Part shown: positions 63,379 through 64,000 of the stretch, in pieces | Layout: the number at the start of each line of letters is the position of its first letter | Position numbering within the stretch: position 1 is the first letter of the stretch | Assembly: GCF_025567385.1 (NCBI RefSeq) | Contig: NZ_JAOQJU010000011.1 | Coordinates: forward strand, 34,890-98,889 | Direction: 5' to 3' | Source of the DNA: Claveliimonas acetigenes | GTDB taxonomy: Bacteria; Bacillota; Clostridia; Lachnospirales; Lachnospiraceae | Length of the DNA: 64,000 nucleotides | The notes under the pieces: model-generated | What the model saw: the letters and a program-made list of their open reading frames with translations, nothing else | What the model was told of the DNA's origin: nothing | Database searches by the model: none | Position numbers and translations under genes: made by a program

Positions 63379-63942
63379 TCAAGCCGTCTTCTCCGTGATT
63401 TCCAGCCCTGCTTGCAGGCACATCTCATCCCCGACGCCTTCTACTGTCAAAAAAGCAATTCTTTTATGCCGATCCACCTTACGGATCAACTTCTCCCTGC
63501 CCTGAAGAGGACCTTCCAGCACCTGAAGCTTCCCCTTGCGAATCACGCCTTTTGACATGGATAGATTCCTTCCGGCACCAGACATCTCTTTTAACATCTC
63601 TTCTTCTGCCTTCTCGATGGCAATAACTCTGGTTTCTATCCTATCTCCATTCAAAAACAGTTCCTTTTCCAGCCCCTGTAATATCTGCCTAAGTTCTTCC
63701 TCCCCTTTGCACTCAAAAATCACGCACTCCGGGAACAGATTCCATCTTTCCAGATGCCATGCGCCCTCATATTTCCGCATTCTTTCATAAGTCAGCACAA
63801 AAGCATCCTGAAGTACTTGCTTATCAGAATGTTGCTCACAGATTCGTAAAATATCCTGTTCTTTTATATTGGGACAATGAAAAATGTACCAGATAGTAAT
63901 CCCTCTCTTTCGTAGAGTGCATATTCCGCAAGAACTGCGCAT
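63379..63942 (-). CDS. NusG paralogue, LoaP-like antiterminator
   Basis: A 187-residue specialised NusG. The NGN domain begins IWYIFHCPNIKEQDILRICE and the C-terminal KOW domain is GKLQVLEGPLQGREKLIRKV followed by DRHKRIAFL. Distance from the housekeeping NusG (17227-17742) and its place as the first gene of a >20-kb polysaccharide operon match LoaP proteins, which prevent early termination of long operons in Firmicutes. The annotated ATG (63940-63942) lies inside a hairpin and the first 16 residues look unlike NusG; the true start could be nearer ITIWYIF, but no standard start codon is seen there. Confidence 0.85.
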   Translation of the reverse strand: MRSSCGICTLRKRGITIWYIFHCPNIKEQDILRICEQHSDKQVLQDAFVLTYERMRKYEGAWHLERWNLFPECVIFECKGEEELRQILQGLEKELFLNGDRIETRVIAIEKAEEEMLKEMSGAGRNLSMSKGVIRKGKLQVLEGPLQGREKLIRKVDRHKRIAFLTVEGVGDEMCLQAGLEITEKTA

Positions 63943-63964
63943 CCGTTCCAGAGGAACGGAGCGC
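63937..63964. repeat. Hairpin overlapping the start of the LoaP-like gene
   Basis: GCGC-TCCGTTCC pairs with GGAACGGA-T-GCGC around a TCT loop, and includes the annotated ATG. A second small hairpin CTGAGC-TTT-GCTCAG lies at about 63979-63993. The remaining 58 bases to the window end stay open in the same frame, so part of this may be a dispersed repeat. Confidence 0.55.
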
Positions 63965-64000
63965 CATTCCGCTTCAAACTGAGCAAAGCTCAGCAGGTTG

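Noticed and set aside
1..64000. CRISPR arrays, tRNA/rRNA genes, intact insertion sequences, prophage genes
   Set aside because: No regularly spaced repeats, no tRNA cloverleaf or rRNA sequence, and no transposase or phage structural gene were found on either strand.

Overview
The window reads as chromosomal DNA of a low-to-mid GC Clostridia member, most likely a Lachnospiraceae gut anaerobe. The ribosomal and RNA polymerase proteins, the long L10 leader, the zinc-type L33 and a gut-type AAA-ATPase/PD-(D/E)XK gene all point that way; genus cannot be fixed from sequence alone. Almost every gene is on the minus strand, so transcription runs from high to low coordinates. No tRNA, rRNA, CRISPR array or intact transposase was seen.

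Region 1 (1-18.3 kb) is the core translation/transcription block. In transcription order it is rpmG-secE-nusG-rplK-rplA, then rplJ-rplL behind an L10 leader, then rpoB-rpoC, three accessory genes (XRE regulator, M24 peptidase, HD protein), then rpsL-rpsG-fusA-tuf (tuf is cut by the window edge). Several promoters with -35/-10 boxes 17-18 bp apart can be read. Both rplK and rplA carry a copy of an L1-rRNA-like site. A perfect 57-bp palindrome lies between rplL and the rpoB promoter.

Region 2 (18.3-22.9 kb) is the export and control end of a polysaccharide locus: CpsC-type chain-length protein, class B sortase, LCP ligase, a small secreted protein with an SPKTS tail, CpsB phosphatase and CpsD tyrosine kinase.

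Region 3 (23.0-42.8 kb) is a defence island set between the two halves of the polysaccharide locus. It holds an intact four-gene Wadjet (JetABCD) system, a KAP NTPase / four-TM protein / HExxH metallopeptidase operon, an AAA-ATPase/PD-(D/E)XK gene and a HEPN-like/STAND/TPR protein. The KAP and STAND operons begin with near-identical ~100-bp promoter-plus-hairpin modules. Two genes look interrupted: the metallopeptidase by a +1 frameshift at a G4A7 run and the STAND protein by one in-frame TAG.

Region 4 (42.8-64 kb) is the polysaccharide biosynthesis operon. A LoaP-like NusG paralogue comes first, then a large fusion (initiating sugar transferase + SDR + glycosyltransferase), seven glycosyltransferase-type genes, Wzy, Wzx, acetyltransferases, a teichoic-acid-type glycerophosphotransferase with TagD, and the CapE/CapG/CapF pathway to UDP-N-acetyl-L-fucosamine. 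One acyltransferase gene is out of frame at a G9 tract, a classic phase-variation signature. The 46-60 kb part is visibly more AT-rich than the rest. Together, regions 2 and 4 would build, polymerise, phosphorylate-regulate and attach a surface polysaccharide containing L-FucNAc and probably glycerol phosphate.
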